Shown one piece after another: positions 1 through 8,182 of a stretch of 64,000 nucleotides of DNA; within the stretch, counting starts at the first letter, position 1, and each line of letters opens with the position of its first letter. The position numbers and the translations under genes are program-made. The DNA is taken from NCBI RefSeq assembly GCF_001899075.1, contig NZ_MKVA01000011.1, positions 372,001 to 436,000 of the forward strand. Direction: 5' to 3'. The notes under the pieces were generated by a model. The model searched no databases and was not told the DNA's origin. It saw only the letters and a program-made list of their open reading frames with translations. This DNA is from Devosia sp. 67-54. Lineage in GTDB: Bacteria; Pseudomonadota; Alphaproteobacteria; Rhizobiales; Devosiaceae.

Positions 1-157
1 TGCGGACGGCGGCGGCGCAGGCCGGCAGATGATCGGCGCGCACCACGCGCTCGGCGACGAACGGGCCGCTGAGGAAGTAGGCGAAGCTGCCATAGGCCAG
101 GGCAGCGATCACCAGCGTCTTGGGCAGGATGCCGCCCAGGTTGAGATCGGGAAACAT
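1..157 (-). CDS. small membrane protein, partial (3' end outside window)
   Basis: The gene reads leftward from an ATG at 157 and leaves the window after 52 codons. A Shine-Dalgarno-like GGAGAA lies just upstream. The visible protein has one hydrophobic segment (about residues 9-28, TLVIAALAYGSFAYFLSGPF) followed by a short polar stretch. It starts 31 bases after the stop of the 433-residue membrane protein and is probably in one transcription unit with it and the HTH gene. I do not recognise the family. Confidence 0.55.
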   Translation of the reverse strand, partial: MFPDLNLGGILPKTLVIAALAYGSFAYFLSGPFVAERVVRADHLPACAAAVR

Positions 158-187
158 GGGATTCTCCTTTCGGGCGTGAGAGGGTGA

Positions 188-1489
188 TCAGTCCGGCCGA
201 CGGGCCTTGCGGCGCACGGTGGCCAGCCTGCCGCGGCCAGCGGCGACCAGGCTGGCCCCGTCATCGCCGTCGCCGGGCTTGCGCTGCGCGATGAGCCGCG
301 GCCGCGGCTGTTCGATCGCCGGAACGGCGGCGCGGAGCTTCGGCGCCGCCCTGCGCGGTTCGGCGGCCGGCGGCGGCGCGGCGGCGATGACGGCCTCGCG
401 GCGATAGATGTCCCAGCGCAGGCCCCAATAGGTGAACAGCCACAGGGTGCTCGGGAACACGATCTCCACCACGGCGGCGATCGCGGCCACCGGGATGAAA
501 TGCCCGATGAAGCCGAGCGTGTCGCCGACGCCGGGGCGCGGCGGGAAGGCTGGCGGCGGCTCGCCGGCCGTGGCCGTGATCGAGCCGACGACCGTCTCGA
601 GCACCTGCGCCTGCTTCTGCGTGATGGCGGCGAGCGCCGTGGTGGCTTCGGGCCGGTCGGCGACGGTGACGCCGGCTTTCACCTCCTCGGCATAGGCCGA
701 GATCAAGGCGAGCGGCATGGCTTCGGACAGTTGCGCCGCCTGCTGGCGAATGCGCGCATCGACGAGCTGAAGCTCGCCGCGGCGCGCCCAGATGTCCTCT
801 CCGTCATCGGCGAGAATGTGCTGATAGTCGGCTAGGGCGGCATCGAGCGCCGCGAGCGCGCTCGCCCGCGCGGCCTCGCCGGCAGTCAGTTGATCGCCCA
901 CGGTCTGGGCGCGGCCGGCGAGCGCGTCGAGGGCGCGCCACACCGGCCCCTGGCCGCCGCTCGCGCGGCCCGACACGCAGGAGCTTTGCTGCTCGCAATC
1001 GCGCTTGGCGCTGAGATCATCGACGATCGAGCGCAGGGCGGACGCGGCGCGGCCCGCTTCGGCCGCGCTCTGGGTGCGATCGCCGATAAAGGTAGCAAGC
1101 TCCGCGCCATGCCGCTGCATTTGCAGCACGGCCACGTCCTTGAGGACGAGGCCGGCATAGGTCGCGGTGAAGAGGCCCGCGCCGACCGCCAGCATCGAAA
1201 CGATGCTGACAATGGCGGCGCCGAGATACCCTTTGGCGGCTTGGGGCGCGCCATGCTCGATAGCGAGGCGGTTGACCGCATAGGCGACGACGCCGGCGCT
1301 CAGTGACAGCACCAGCGCCTTGGCGTTGCTCCACAGATCATGCCCCGAAATGATATTGGGCAACGCCAGGAACAGCAGCGTGGCGGAAAACACCACGCAC
1401 ACTGGAATCGCCCATTCGGTGAAGGGCGGTATCCGCTTGCGCGGCAATTGCATGGGACCGCGCTCAGCGGCCGGGTCGGGCTTGGACAT
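188..1489 (-). CDS. multi-pass membrane protein of unknown function
   Basis: This 433-residue protein has about three hydrophobic segments near the N-terminus (roughly residues 27-48, 56-75 and 88-113). A long soluble alanine-rich stretch follows (about 120-315) with heptad-like helical character, then one or two C-terminal segments (about 322-356) and a basic tail. The plan, with membrane anchors flanking a helical soluble region, fits an envelope sensor or scaffold, but no catalytic motif is visible and I do not recognise the family. GAGGAA upstream of the ATG supports the start. It lies 38 bases downstream of the HTH gene and is likely co-transcribed with it. Confidence 0.6.
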   Translation of the reverse strand: MSKPDPAAERGPMQLPRKRIPPFTEWAIPVCVVFSATLLFLALPNIISGHDLWSNAKALVLSLSAGVVAYAVNRLAIEHGAPQAAKGYLGAAIVSIVSMLAVGAGLFTATYAGLVLKDVAVLQMQRHGAELATFIGDRTQSAAEAGRAASALRSIVDDLSAKRDCEQQSSCVSGRASGGQGPVWRALDALAGRAQTVGDQLTAGEAARASALAALDAALADYQHILADDGEDIWARRGELQLVDARIRQQAAQLSEAMPLALISAYAEEVKAGVTVADRPEATTALAAITQKQAQVLETVVGSITATAGEPPPAFPPRPGVGDTLGFIGHFIPVAAIAAVVEIVFPSTLWLFTYWGLRWDIYRREAVIAAAPPPAAEPRRAAPKLRAAVPAIEQPRPRLIAQRKPGDGDDGASLVAAGRGRLATVRRKARRPD

Positions 1490-1527
1490 GGTCGGTTCCT
1501 CACAGATCGAAGGCGATAGGCCGCGTG

Positions 1528-1776
1528 CTATCTGATCGTGGGCTCGTCGCTATCGGAGCCCGGCAGGAGCGACTCGACCCATTCCCGCACGCCCGGCTCA
1601 TCGATGAATCGAGTCCACTCATCGACTTCGGCGGCGATCCAGATGCGCCCGTGCGAGTGGTGGCAGGCCGAAGACGGAAACACGCCCAGGTGCTCCAGCC
1701 AGAGCACGGCGCTCAGCGTGAAGCCCGTGCGGGCGACTACGTCGTCGGCGGTGTAGTGTGTGGTTGCATTGCGCAT
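1528..1776 (-). CDS. small helix-turn-helix DNA-binding protein (AlpA/MerR-like)
   Basis: The 82-residue product begins with YTADDVVARTGFTLSAVLWLE, the spacing of a winged-helix/MerR-type recognition unit as in AlpA or excisionase-like proteins. A GRIWIAAEVDEW stretch (about residues 44-55) follows, matching the wing and next helix of that fold. Such small regulators are common in prophages and integrative elements. It heads a leftward unit with two membrane-protein genes and is divergent from the gene at 1919. The family call rests on local similarity only. Confidence 0.5.
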   Translation of the reverse strand: MRNATTHYTADDVVARTGFTLSAVLWLEHLGVFPSSACHHSHGRIWIAAEVDEWTRFIDEPGVREWVESLLPGSDSDEPTIR

Positions 1777-1918
1777 GTCTTGTTCGTCCTGACAAAGCCG
1801 TTACGATTTCCGGCCAGGAACAAAGCTTGCGCACTGAGTGACGGACCGCTTTTTCCGGCTGGTCCTAGCTCAATAATCACGGACTTCCCCGAAGTCCCGA
1901 GACAGAGTTGTAACAACG

Positions 1919-3010
1919 ATGCCGCAGAAGGTGCTGAAGGGCGACTATGACGTGTACGCCCTGCAGCGGATCATCCAGAAGCTGAGCGACCTCGTGCGCT
2001 CGCACCCCAATCTGTCGCTAAGCCAGATCGCCGAGCGCATTTCGGCATGGGCCTCCCAGCCGTTCCACCGGGAGTATCTGGGCCGGCTTCGAGCCTACTC
2101 ACTGAACGACGCCCACATCAACACGATCGTTGAGTGGATCGTCGAATTCCATGATCCGGATTTCCGCAAGAAGCTGACGCCGGAAGCAATCTTCGGCGTG
2201 GTCGGGGAAGCGTCACGCGACTTCTATTTCCACTTCTCCCAGATCGATCCGTTCGAAGCTTGGGAGCAGGAGGTCTTCAACGCGTTCGCGGGGATATACA
2301 TCTGTGCGCCTGCGGACGATCGCAACTCCTACCTGCCGATGCCGGTGTTGCGGCGCTTCTTCGCTGACCCTGATGCCTTTCCACCAGACGTGCGGGTCAA
2401 GCGTGCGCTCGACATCAAGCAGTATGTTTCCGAACGCAGCATCCTGGTGCTGCGCGCCATGCCGATCGGCTACTACCATGCGGCGGAGTTTCCAATGTCG
2501 CTGCTTTTTCCACCAGGCTTCGCGCCGCTGGACGTCAAGATGGTCTACGAAGGAATCGGCATCGCGTCCGGCAACAGCGTCCGGGTATTCCTTCGTGAAT
2601 GTCTTTCGCGGGTGGGCAAGTCCCACTCGATCCTCATTCATCCAAAAGGTCGCGTTGAGGAGGCCAATCCCAGAAGCATTTCCATCAACGTGGGCGGAAA
2701 CGTGCGCAACGAAGTGCGGGCCGACTGGGAGAAGCTGAGCGACGATGACCTTCGCCATCTGCGCGCCGAGTTCGCCGAAACCATTGCCCTCGGCCATCAT
2801 CTGGCGGGAACGGCACAGATCGAATTGTCACCGCTGCCGAACGTCAAGAACCGGGTCGAGATGACCTTCACGCGAGATCAGGTCTATCATCGCAAGCCGC
2901 CAGACTTTCTCCGGCATGGCGATCTCCATTTCATTCGTCCCGATATCGAAAATCGCGACGAGATCGCACGGATCGTCGATAACCCGCTTGCCGTCGGGGC
3001 ACTTGAATGA
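1919..3010 (+). CDS. unrecognised protein with possible N-terminal HTH
   Basis: The 363-residue soluble protein has an N-terminal helical region (about residues 15-70) containing LSLSQIAERISAW and a following helix, which could be a helix-turn-helix. The larger rest (about 90-355) is mixed alpha/beta with no motif I recognise. It has no signal peptide or membrane segment. Its last codons overlap the start of the ankyrin gene at 3007 by four bases (ATGA), so the two are translationally coupled. The ribosome-binding site before the ATG is weak. A regulator with a ligand domain, or one part of an accessory module with the ankyrin genes, are both possible. Confidence 0.6.
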   Translation: MPQKVLKGDYDVYALQRIIQKLSDLVRSHPNLSLSQIAERISAWASQPFHREYLGRLRAYSLNDAHINTIVEWIVEFHDPDFRKKLTPEAIFGVVGEASRDFYFHFSQIDPFEAWEQEVFNAFAGIYICAPADDRNSYLPMPVLRRFFADPDAFPPDVRVKRALDIKQYVSERSILVLRAMPIGYYHAAEFPMSLLFPPGFAPLDVKMVYEGIGIASGNSVRVFLRECLSRVGKSHSILIHPKGRVEEANPRSISINVGGNVRNEVRADWEKLSDDDLRHLRAEFAETIALGHHLAGTAQIELSPLPNVKNRVEMTFTRDQVYHRKPPDFLRHGDLHFIRPDIENRDEIARIVDNPLAVGALE

Positions 3011-3453
3011 GCGTCGCCCCCAAACCAAAACCTACACCAAGACCGGCGCACCTTGAGCCCCAGGACGGGTCCCGTCTGGCGACACACGCGCTCTTGCGTG
3101 CCGCCTACATGGACGATCTCGACGAGGCGCGCGCCATTCTTGCCGCCGATCCCGAGCAGCTTAACAGGCAGGACCCTTATGCGGGTCTGACTGCGCTGCA
3201 CATCGCCATTTTCCGGCAAAATACCGGCATGGTCCGCCTGCTCGCCGGGCACCCTGGTAGCAAGGTCTCGATCGAGGACAATTTTGGCCGGACCGCCGCG
3301 AGCATGCTCACCTATACGTCGAACCACGAGATATTCGACATCATCCTGCAAGCCGCATCGCCAGAGGTGGATCGAGCCTGGCGCGACAGCGTGTTCGACG
3401 ACGGCCGCGCTGCCGGCAAAGTCATTTCTCTGCCAGATCCAAAGAAAAACTAG
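3007..3453 (+). CDS. ankyrin-repeat protein
   Basis: The 148-residue product has a polar, proline-rich start and then ankyrin-like repeats: residues about 27-50 (THALLRAAYMDDLDEARAIL), about 59-82 with the diagnostic GLTALHIAIFRQNTGMVRLL, and a degenerate third unit with NFGRTAASML. It has no signal peptide, so it should be a cytoplasmic protein-binding partner. It overlaps the preceding 363-residue gene by four bases. A homologous smaller gene follows at 3526, which suggests a local duplication. The partner or target is unknown. Confidence 0.65.
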   Translation: MSVAPKPKPTPRPAHLEPQDGSRLATHALLRAAYMDDLDEARAILAADPEQLNRQDPYAGLTALHIAIFRQNTGMVRLLAGHPGSKVSIEDNFGRTAASMLTYTSNHEIFDIILQAASPEVDRAWRDSVFDDGRAAGKVISLPDPKKN

Positions 3454-3525
3454 CACAATCAATGCACTATTGAGTAAATCTGTGCCGACTTTGAAATTAT
3501 ATTGTATACTTGGTAATGTATTTCT

Positions 3526-3879
3526 GTGGATGAAGAGAAAAACAATAATCAGACCGAAAACGGGCAACAACTGATCGATAGCGCAATGGCCGGAAATCTG
3601 GACCGTGCCATCGCCTGCCTGAAGAGCGATCCGGGCTGCGTGAACGCGCAGGATGCCGCGACCGGCGTCACGGCTCTACACGTCGCCATCGTGATGCAAG
3701 ACGCCCAGCTCGTCGCGCTACTGGTAGCCCAGCCTGATTGTGACCCCTGGATACGCGATCATATGAACCGGGCAGCGCCCGATATGCTGATCTACACACG
3801 CAATAGAACCATCTTCGATGCGGTCACGGCGAAAGCCTATCCGGAAGCGGAAAAGATGTGGCAGGAACTCAAACCTTGA
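3526..3879 (+). CDS. second ankyrin-repeat protein, paralogue of the gene at 3007
   Basis: The 117-residue product aligns along its length with the preceding ankyrin protein: VTALHVAIVMQDAQLVALL corresponds to LTALHIAIFRQNTGMVRLL, and the C-termini share the pattern LIYTRNRTIFDAV / LTYTSNHEIFDII. It begins with GTG at 3526; ATG at 3585 is an alternative. The 70-base gap before it is strikingly AT-rich compared with the surroundings and may hold a promoter. Tandem paralogues of this size suggest duplication and divergence of a binding protein. Confidence 0.55.
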   Translation: MDEEKNNNQTENGQQLIDSAMAGNLDRAIACLKSDPGCVNAQDAATGVTALHVAIVMQDAQLVALLVAQPDCDPWIRDHMNRAAPDMLIYTRNRTIFDAVTAKAYPEAEKMWQELKP

Positions 3880-4013
3880 ACAGCCGCGCCGCAGGAAAGC
3901 AGAGCGGCTGCTGACCCGCCGCAGGATCACGCGCCGTCAAATGACACCGGTATGATCCGATCGCCGCCTAGAACCTTCATGCATCGCTTCGCGCCGCTGA
4001 CGCGCAAGGTATG

Positions 4014-4080
4014 CCCTGAATGTCAGGGCCCCTTGGCAAGGGGCGCCCGCTGCGCGCGCCCCGTTGCATCCCCACCGGCT
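4014..4080. other. two-hairpin element, copy 1 (possible transfer-origin type structure)
   Basis: A perfect hairpin (CCCTGA, ATG loop, TCAGGG; 4014-4028) is followed by CTTGGCAA and a GC-rich hairpin whose arms are GGGGCGC and GCGCCCC around CCGCTGC-type sequence, then GTTGCATCCCC. The same arrangement recurs at 62131-62203, with compensating changes in the arms. It lies in the 3880-4258 interval, where I see no convincing gene. The resemblance to inverted repeats near plasmid/ICE transfer origins is inference. Confidence 0.45.
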
Positions 4081-4258
4081 TTCAACCGCATGAACCATCG
4101 AACCAACCTGCCTTTGGTCTTGCCTGATGGCCAGGAGTCCCACCTGCGACTTTCCGCTTCTCTATCGTTCCGGATGCTCCTACGAGTCTTCGCACGCCGG
4201 CAGGAGCGCAGGCTTGCGATCTTTCCTGCGCGTTTGATGACGCAACGCAAGGCATCGC

Positions 4259-4519
4259 ATGGACCGCCAGCCTCGATCGCCGACCAGATGCCGCCGAACC
4301 GGCGACGACCGCATCACCAAAGCCAGGCGATTGACTCTGGTCGGTGCGGTCGTGGATCAGGAGCTCGTCTATCTCGATCGCCTGATGAGCGACCTGATCG
4401 CCCTCGATCAGGGGCCTTTGACCGTGCCGCAGGTTTTCGAGGGGCTGGTCGCCTACAGGAGAGCAATCGCCGTCTTGTATGGCCGTCGGGAGGAACTGCG
4501 CCCGTGGGGCGTTGAATAG
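4259..4519 (+). CDS. small hypothetical protein
   Basis: The 86-residue reading frame has a helical core (about residues 25-75, LTLVGAVVDQELVYLDRLMSDLIALDQG and following) that looks protein-like, but the first 20 residues are arginine-rich and less convincing. I do not recognise the family. It lies between the two-hairpin element and the DUF4336 remnant, in a region with signs of rearrangement. It could be a real short gene or a remnant; no strong ribosome-binding site is visible. Confidence 0.35.
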   Translation: MDRQPRSPTRCRRTGDDRITKARRLTLVGAVVDQELVYLDRLMSDLIALDQGPLTVPQVFEGLVAYRRAIAVLYGRREELRPWGVE

Positions 4520-4536
4520 CCGGAACGGAGCGAGGG

Positions 4537-4800
4537 ATGTTTCTCACTCCCTATATCGCGGGCCAGATATGGCTGTGCCCCTATCCCGTTCGATTGGCGG
4601 GGACGAGGTTCGGGGCCCGCATGACGGTGATCCGTCTTGCCTCCGGTGAGCTCCTGCTGCATTCGCCCTGCCAGATCACGGCGGCCATCGCTGAGGAGAT
4701 TTCGGCGCTGGGTCCGGTCGCCCATATCGTTGCCCCGGGCAATTTCCATCACCTGTTTGTAGCAACGGCGCAGGCGGCGTTCCCGGGAGCCCGGCCCGCC
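4537..4800 (+). pseudogene. DUF4336 protein, 3' truncated
   Basis: Residues 10-85 of this frame (IWLCPYPVRLAGTRFGARMT through HIVAPGNFHHLFVATAQAAF) match the N-terminal part of DUF4336 proteins, which have a metallo-beta-lactamase-like fold and are usually over 200 residues. After about residue 85 the similarity stops and the sequence passes into an unrelated helicase fragment in the same reading frame. The gene therefore appears cut by recombination near 4800. The open 206-codon frame spanning both pieces is a chance fusion rather than a designed protein. Confidence 0.6.
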
Positions 4801-4810
4801 GCCGGCGGAG

Positions 4811-5157
4811 ATGAATGGCTCCAAGCGAAAGGCTCGGAACGCAATTTCGGTCGGCAAGTCCATCAATGTAGTGGTCGGCCCCCTGGAGTGGGCAAAACCT
4901 ATCTGATCTCCAAGTTGGTGAAGAGCATCTTCGAAGAGACACCTGATGCTCGCATTCTGGTGTCGGCCCAAAATCATGACACCCTCATGCACATGGAGGA
5001 CGAGCTCAGACAAGAACTAGGCACCACCACTGCGATCATGTTGAGGGTGGAGCGCTCGAACGTCGATGGTGATGAGAGCCAGCTTCGGGCGACACCTCTG
5101 CGTGCAGCTGCGATCGGCATCCGATGCCCTGATGGTGGGGAACATTCGGCTGGCTAG
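4811..5157 (+). pseudogene. superfamily-1-type helicase/ATPase fragment with frameshift
   Basis: A P-loop, GPPGVGKTYLISKLVKSIF, is followed by ARILVSAQNHDTLMHMEDEL, the arrangement of motif I and Ia in SF1 helicases. Before the P-loop, the homologous residues (RNAISVGKSINVVVGP) are in a different frame. One extra C in the CCCCC run near 4885 would restore a continuous NVVVGPPGVGKT. Motifs II-VI are missing, so this is a short internal remnant that ends by 5157. It abuts the truncated DUF4336 gene and marks a recombination scar. Confidence 0.6.
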
Positions 5158-5236
5158 ACACAGGGCTCACCTTGAATGGCAGGTTTAGGTTGGCGGGGTC
5201 GTGGGCAAACGTGACAGGGCAGTCAATGGATCAGCC

Positions 5237-6133
5237 TCATGCGGGCTCGGCATTGGGGCCGCTGAGCAGGACTTCGATCTCTTGGCGTAGGACTTCGAGA
5301 ACGTCGGGGTTGAGTCCGTCGCGGTGATGCAGGACGAACAATCGGCGCAGTGGCGGATCGATGATCGTCGCGGCGCTCAACCAGCCGGCGGTGCATTCGC
5401 GGGCGACGCTTTGCCAGGTGGCGACGGTGCTCCCCAATCCCGCCAGCACGGCTTCCTTGCGGGGCGCAGATCCATCGATCTCGGCGACGATGTTGAGTGA
5501 TACGCCGACCTCGAGCGCGGTATCGTCCATCAGCCGCCGCAGCGGATTGCCGACGAAGGGCAGCAGCAGCTTTTCGAGCTGCAGGTTCCGGAAGGCCACG
5601 GTCGATACCGGCGTCGCGGATGGCCTGGTGACGAGCACCAGTGAGTCCCACACGAGGGGGGTGCCGCCCCTCTTCCAATCGGAAAAACGCAGCACCGCGT
5701 CGAGCTGGCCTTCTTCCAGCATGGCTTCGGCCGTACGGTCGTTCATGCCGGCGATGCGCAATGTTAGGTCGGGCATGCGCTCGCTGATCTTCTTGATCAA
5801 TGCGGCGGCGATCGCGGTCAGCGACGGAGTGATCGCGAGGCTGATCACCGCGGGATAGCGGGCGCGGGCGGCCAGCCGATGAAATTCCGCCTCGGCGGTC
5901 GCGACCTGATCGAGGATGATGTCAGCGTGCTTGAGCAGGAGACGGCCTTCGTCAGTCAGCTCAACTCCGCGTGAGGACCGCTCGAACAGAGTGACGCCGA
6001 GCGATTGCTCGAGCTCGGCCGTGTGGTGCGTCAGCGCCGGCTGAGCGATGTTGAGCACGCGGGCGGCGCCCGACAGCGAGCCTTGCGCCGCGATCATGCG
6101 AAAATACCGAAGCCGCCTCAAATCCAGTGTCAT
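5237..6133 (-). CDS. LysR-family transcriptional regulator
   Basis: The 298-residue protein has the LysR winged HTH at residues 3-62 (RLRYFRMIAAQGSLSGAARVL, then QPALTHHTAELEQSLGVTLFE), followed by the periplasmic-binding-like effector domain (about 90-290). Length and layout are normal. It is divergent from the ABC/RraA/SDR operon starting at 6413. A 15-base LysR-type box lies between them at 6186-6200, so it most likely controls that operon and itself in response to a substrate or breakdown intermediate of the imported compound. Confidence 0.9.
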   Translation of the reverse strand: MTLDLRRLRYFRMIAAQGSLSGAARVLNIAQPALTHHTAELEQSLGVTLFERSSRGVELTDEGRLLLKHADIILDQVATAEAEFHRLAARARYPAVISLAITPSLTAIAAALIKKISERMPDLTLRIAGMNDRTAEAMLEEGQLDAVLRFSDWKRGGTPLVWDSLVLVTRPSATPVSTVAFRNLQLEKLLLPFVGNPLRRLMDDTALEVGVSLNIVAEIDGSAPRKEAVLAGLGSTVATWQSVARECTAGWLSAATIIDPPLRRLFVLHHRDGLNPDVLEVLRQEIEVLLSGPNAEPA

Positions 6134-6185
6134 TGTCTGTATCTAGCGCCTCCCGCGCCAGCCGGTACCGGCAACCGGCGCGACC

Positions 6186-6200
6186 ATAACGCGATCCTAT
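6186..6200. promoter_or_regulatory. candidate LysR box
   Basis: ATAACGCGATCCTAT has the ATA-N9-TAT dyad and the T-N11-A signature of LysR-type operators. It lies 53 bases upstream of the LysR start, inside the 279-base divergent intergenic region. The remainder of that region shows no gene. Confidence 0.5.
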
Positions 6201-6412
6201 GGACGATATCAAAACTCTCTAGTGGCCTTCGGCCCCCGACCGACTGATGATGATGACCACGCGTCAGGGCGCCGTTGCCCGGCGTCGGCACCGGACGACC
6301 GGAATGACACGGCTAGGCTGTCGCGCTCGGGAAAACGGGATGGCGGCCGGCATTTCCGCAGATTGCGGTGCCATCGGGCCAGTGGGAGTGGCGGAGTGAG
6401 ACACAGACAGAC

Positions 6413-8182
6413 ATGGCGCCGCTGGCCAACGAAGGCCGTGACGTGACCGTGGCCGAGTTTGCACCGGCGGACGCGCAATCATCGACGGCAAAATCCGCCG
6501 TTGGCCTGCGCTGGCTTCCCGAAGTCATCGTGCTGATCGCGGTCGGCTGGCTGGTCGTCGTGCCGCTGGGGATGATCGTCTATGGCAGCTTCCGCTCCGG
6601 CCCTCCCTATGTGGCGTCGCCGCTCAGCCTCGACAATTATGTCCGGATATTCACCAGTCCGTCGTACCGCACGGCCATCTTCAATACCCTTGTCGTCGGC
6701 ATCGCCTCGACGCTGATCAGCATGGTAGGCGGCACGGCGCTCGCCTGGATGACGACGCGCATCCGGCTTCCGGGCCTGCGCTTCATCCGGATCGCCGCCG
6801 GCCTGCCCTTCTTCATCTCGTCGTTTCTCGGCGCGATCGCCTGGGCCTATCTCGCCGCGCCGCGCTTCGGCCTGCTCAATCACGCGCTGCAGGCAATCTG
6901 GCCGGGCGGTCCGCAAATCAACATCTACAGCCTCGGCGGCATGGCCTGGGTGCACGGTCTCTACGACATGCCGATCGCCTTCCTGATGATGAGCGGCACC
7001 ATGACCGCCCTCGACGCGAGCATCGAGGAAAGCGCCCGTGTGGCCGGAGCGCGGCCGATGCGGGTGTTCCGCACGATCGTGGTGCCGCTGCTGATGCCGA
7101 GCTTCGTGTCGTCGGCGCTGCTGTGCTTCATCCATTCTGTCGAGTCCTATGCGGTGCCGGCGGTGCTCGGCACGCCTGTCGGCATCGACCTGCTGGCGAC
7201 GCGCATCGCCCTGGATCTGCAGAGCTCGCCGCCCGCCTACGGACCGGCCTCGGCCTCGGCCATGCTGCTGATGATTGTCGCCGTGATCGGCATGTATGGC
7301 TACTACCGGGCCACGCGCGTCCAGCAACGCTTCGTGACGGTCAGCGGCAAGGGCGTGGCGCTGCCGGCGGCCGCCCGCGGCTGGCCGGTGGCGCTCGGCG
7401 TCGCGCTGGCCTGGCTCTATGTCGTTCTCGCCGTAGTTCTGCCGATCGGCGTCGTCGCGATCGCCTCGTTCCAGAGCTATTGGGGCCAGCCGATCTTCGG
7501 CTTCACGCCGACCCTCAAGAACTACATCAGCGTGTTCAAGCTACCCAACTTCGAGCCGGCGTTGCAGAACACGCTGCTGCTGGCGATCGTCGGCCCCACG
7601 GTCACGGTGTTCTTCGGCTTCGTCATCGCCTATCTCAACCTGCGCCGGCCGTCGTTCCTGTCGCGGATCATCGACGGCATCGCAATCATCCCGCACGCCA
7701 GTCCCGGCCTCGTGATCGGGCTCGCGCTGTTGTGGACATATCTATTCATGCCCAACCCGATCTACGGCACGGTGTGGATCCTGCTGCTTGCACTCGTCAC
7801 GCGCTTCCTGCCCTATGCCGGCCGCCCCATCCATGCCGCGCTGCTGCAGCTAAGCCCCGAGCTGGAGGAGGCGTCGCGCGTCTCGGGCGCGAGTCCGCTG
7901 CGGACCTTCCTGTTCATTCTGATGCCACTCGCGGCACCGGCGCTGATCTCGGCCTGGCTTCTGCTCTACGTGGTGTTCATCCGCGAGATATCGACAGTGG
8001 TGCTGCTCATCACGCTGGGGACCAATTCGTTGCCAGTCCTGCTGTTCAACCTGTTCACTGATGGCTGGTACACGCAGGGCGCGGCGCTCGCGATCATCCA
8101 GTTGCTCATGATGGCGATCGGCTGGGTGGTTCTGTCGCGGTTCATCCGGCCGGCTGCGGGAGGCCAGATCAATGTCGCTTGA
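6413..8182 (+). CDS. ABC transporter permease, Fe3+/polyamine type, two fused domains
   Basis: The 589-residue inner-membrane protein contains two tandem permease domains with about six membrane segments each. Each half carries an EAA loop: EESARVAGARPMRVFRTIVV near residue 205 and LEEASRVSGASPLRTFLFIL near residue 485. This fused layout is that of the FbpB/AfuB-type permeases. I start it at ATG 6413; a longer frame from 6368 adds 15 polar residues without a better ribosome site. The stop overlaps the ATPase gene by 11 bases. With the RraA-like and SDR neighbours, the substrate is more likely an organic compound than iron. Confidence 0.88.
   Translation: MAPLANEGRDVTVAEFAPADAQSSTAKSAVGLRWLPEVIVLIAVGWLVVVPLGMIVYGSFRSGPPYVASPLSLDNYVRIFTSPSYRTAIFNTLVVGIASTLISMVGGTALAWMTTRIRLPGLRFIRIAAGLPFFISSFLGAIAWAYLAAPRFGLLNHALQAIWPGGPQINIYSLGGMAWVHGLYDMPIAFLMMSGTMTALDASIEESARVAGARPMRVFRTIVVPLLMPSFVSSALLCFIHSVESYAVPAVLGTPVGIDLLATRIALDLQSSPPAYGPASASAMLLMIVAVIGMYGYYRATRVQQRFVTVSGKGVALPAAARGWPVALGVALAWLYVVLAVVLPIGVVAIASFQSYWGQPIFGFTPTLKNYISVFKLPNFEPALQNTLLLAIVGPTVTVFFGFVIAYLNLRRPSFLSRIIDGIAIIPHASPGLVIGLALLWTYLFMPNPIYGTVWILLLALVTRFLPYAGRPIHAALLQLSPELEEASRVSGASPLRTFLFILMPLAAPALISAWLLLYVVFIREISTVVLLITLGTNSLPVLLFNLFTDGWYTQGAALAIIQLLMMAIGWVVLSRFIRPAAGGQINVA

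Noticed and set aside
3952-4515. 187-codon open frame across the two-hairpin element
   Set aside because: Its protein is arginine- and proline-rich without domain pattern, and it runs through hairpins and through the likelier small gene at 4259.
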